Under the pieces are notes generated by a model. That model was not told where the DNA came from. It made no database searches and saw nothing but the letters and a program-made list of their open reading frames with translations. DNA of 64,000 nt from contig CM037880.1 in NCBI GenBank assembly GCA_021292165.1, forward strand, positions 22,590,051 to 22,654,050, given 5' to 3'. Both the position numbers and the translations under genes were made by a program. Source of the stretch: Shinisaurus crocodilurus. Lineage: Eukaryota > Chordata > Lepidosauria > Squamata > Shinisauridae. Position 1 is the stretch's first letter; every line of letters starts with the position of its first letter. This document shows, one piece after another, positions 62,529-64,000 of the stretch.

Positions 62529-63761
62529 CTACAACCTACAGTATCCTGTTAACCCTAGGAACTTCTTCAATTCCCTTTTTGTCTTGGGTAGGGGTGTTTC
62601 GACTATCCCTTTTACTCTTTCAGGGCTAATTCTTCTTTTCCCCTCACTTATGAGATGCCCTAAATATTTTACTTCCTTTTCTACAAATTGAAGTTTGGAC
62701 TCTGACACTCTCAGTCCTTTCTGTCCTAGAAAATTTAACAGCGCTTTTGTGGCCTCCGCCACTGGGCCTCTCTTTTTCCCTGAAATTAGAAGGTCATCCA
62801 CATACTGGAGGAGGAGCGTTCCTGATGGCATTTTAAATTGCTCTAAGAGTTGTTCCAATACTTGTCCAAACAAGTTTGGACTCTCAGTGAATCCTTGTAC
62901 GAGGACTCGCCACCGGAATTGTTGTTTTCTTCCAGTATTTGGATCCTCCCATTCAAAGGCAAACATATCCCTACTCTCCTCAGCCAAAGGACAGGTCCAA
63001 AATGCATCTTTAAGATCAATTACACTAAACCACCTATGTTCATGTGGAATTCTACTTAAAAGAGTATATGGGTTAGGCACTACAGGATGTCTGGTCTGAA
63101 CTATTTGGTTCAACTTCCTTAGGTCCTGCACCAATCTGTAACTACCATCTGGTTTCTTTACTGGTAGTATAGGGGTGTTATAAGGTGACATGCAAGGTTC
63201 TAACAACCCATCTTGCACCAGAGTTTCTATGACTGGCTTCAAGCCCTTCCTTCCTTCTAATGGTAAAGGATACTGTTTCTGACATACTACTTCACCTTCC
63301 CTTTTTAACTTTATTTTTAATGGAGGTATATCTAAAATTCCTCTATTCCCCTCTTTAACCCATACTTTGGGGTTTATCTCTTTGATATCTTCCTCTGAAA
63401 GAACTGCCATCTTTACTACCATTTCTTTGTTTTCCACCCTTACTTCTAGCCCTAGTTCTGTCGTCATGTCTCTTCCTAACAAATTTGTGCCTAATTCTGG
63501 TAAGTAAAGAGGCTGACACATTATTTCTTCTTTCTTATGTTTAATTTGCATTGGTTCAAACATTGGGGTCCGAATTTGGCCTCCTACCCCTGACGCTAGT
63601 ACAAAATTATTGGACAATTGGGTTCCTACAGGTCTGTAATTAAGGGAGGTTCTTTCTGCTCCACTATCTACAAGAAATACTGTATCCTCTTCTCCTGGCC
63701 CCACCTTTAAATTTATCAAGGGTTCCCGGTGGGTCCTTTTAAAAGGATACCCCTGACTCCC
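62529..63761 (-). pseudogene. pol: pro-pol N-terminal part: protease and reverse transcriptase, ended by in-frame UAG
   Basis: In frame with gag beyond the UAG at 63762-63764, so it would be made by stop-codon readthrough. Numbering from the ATG at 63719: aspartic protease with VDSGAERT (D18) and LLGRD (~80-84). RT follows, with LPVKKPDGSYRLVQDLRKLN (~185-204), VIDLKDAFW (~233-241, first catalytic D), LVQGFTESP (~273-281) and the catalytic YVDD at 306-309. In the template-grip motif, gammaretroviral RTs usually have LPQGF; here it is LVQGF. The frame stops at a UAG after FLGLTGYCRL, in the RT thumb/connection, and resumes in the same frame. That single stop inactivates pol. Confidence 0.85.
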
Positions 63762-64000
63762 CTAATCCTCTTCCATATTCATTAGTGGGATAATCCTTTC
63801 TTCCCTTTGGATCTCGGGACAATCTCTTTTAAAGTGTCCTAATTTTCCACACCGGAAACATCCAGCTCTCTGTCCTCCCCTTTCTTGACCTCTTCCTGTC
63901 CCCAACTGCCCATCCTGATTTTGTCTGCTTGAGCCTGGTTTTCCCTGTTTCCACTTTCCCCTCCCCATTTTTCCTTGTTGTCCCTTCTGACCATTAGCCT
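63762..64000 (-). CDS. gag: gag C-terminal part: nucleocapsid
   Basis: Partial; the frame is open to the window edge. One zinc knuckle CFRCGKLGHFKRDC (CX2CX4HX4C) sits in a very basic, Gly/Gln/Arg-rich context. This is the RNA-packaging nucleocapsid; a single knuckle is gamma-type. Gag ends in UAG at 63764-63762, followed by ggg agt cag ggg, very like the known gammaretroviral readthrough context, with pol in the same frame. The rest of gag lies beyond the window. Confidence 0.85.
   Translation of the reverse strand, partial: ANGQKGQQGKMGRGKWKQGKPGSSRQNQDGQLGTGRGQERGGQRAGCFRCGKLGHFKRDCPEIQREERIIPLMNMEED

Larger units (their letters stand above)
56697..64000 (-). mobile_element. Gammaretrovirus-like endogenous provirus, 3' portion
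   Basis: In minus-strand order: end of gag, pro-pol, three small ORFs, env, polypurine tract and 3' LTR. Gag and pol share one frame separated by a UAG, and Gag ends with a single CCHC zinc knuckle; both are gammaretroviral traits. The provirus lies antisense to PARD3, the orientation usually tolerated in introns. All enzymatic motifs are preserved, and the only coding breaks I see are three UAG codons (62529-62531, 57962-57964, 57932-57934). The 5' LTR and most of gag are beyond 64000. Confidence 0.9.

Overview
The window is intronic, repeat-rich vertebrate DNA. The only host coding sequence I can support is one 102-bp exon on the + strand at 29060-29161. It reads as the conserved N-terminal oligomerisation domain of the polarity protein PARD3 (Par-3) and has a polypyrimidine-AG acceptor, a GTGAGT donor and phase 0 at both ends. 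The rest of the window is therefore most simply read as the long PARD3 introns on either side of this exon. The repeat mix is L2-, CR1- and Vingi/RTE-like LINEs, a DIRS-like fragment, tRNA-derived and 5S-rRNA-derived SINEs, many palindromic hAT-type MITEs and a gamma-type endogenous retrovirus. This points to a reptile, most likely a squamate. That is an inference from repeat style, not from a marker search.

Layout. 1-1385: 3' half of a LINE with a C-terminal zinc finger. 1.5-8 kb: nested MITE, L2, CR1 and DIRS debris, and an 816-bp solo LTR (7185-8000) inside an L2 tail. 8994-10708: a TA-flanked, Tc1/mariner-type palindromic element with a GC-rich, promoter-like core. 10.9-11.8 kb: a minisatellite with a unit of about 130 bp. 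15.4-16.5 kb: a segment whose second copy at 42.65-43.87 kb sits precisely inside hAT terminal repeats with an 8-bp target duplication. 18.0-19.7 kb: an L2 LINE with a 505-codon open frame. 20-56 kb: intron with scattered MITEs, SINEs, CR1 and L2 tails around the PARD3 exon.

56697-64000 (minus strand): a well-preserved gammaretrovirus-like provirus, antisense to PARD3. It has a 3' LTR, a polypurine tract, an envelope region broken by two in-frame UAGs, pro-pol broken by one UAG, and the end of gag. The 5' LTR and most of gag lie beyond the window. Between pol and env are three tightly packed small ORFs (195, 71 and 45 codons) that simple gammaretroviruses do not have. Gag, pol, ORF-A and ORF-B all lie in one reading frame, with a UAG ending each segment. 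The 45-codon ORF encodes a predicted single-pass membrane peptide just upstream of env. This accessory cassette is the most likely undescribed system in the window. The second is the hAT element carrying a 1.04-kb piece of this same intron.
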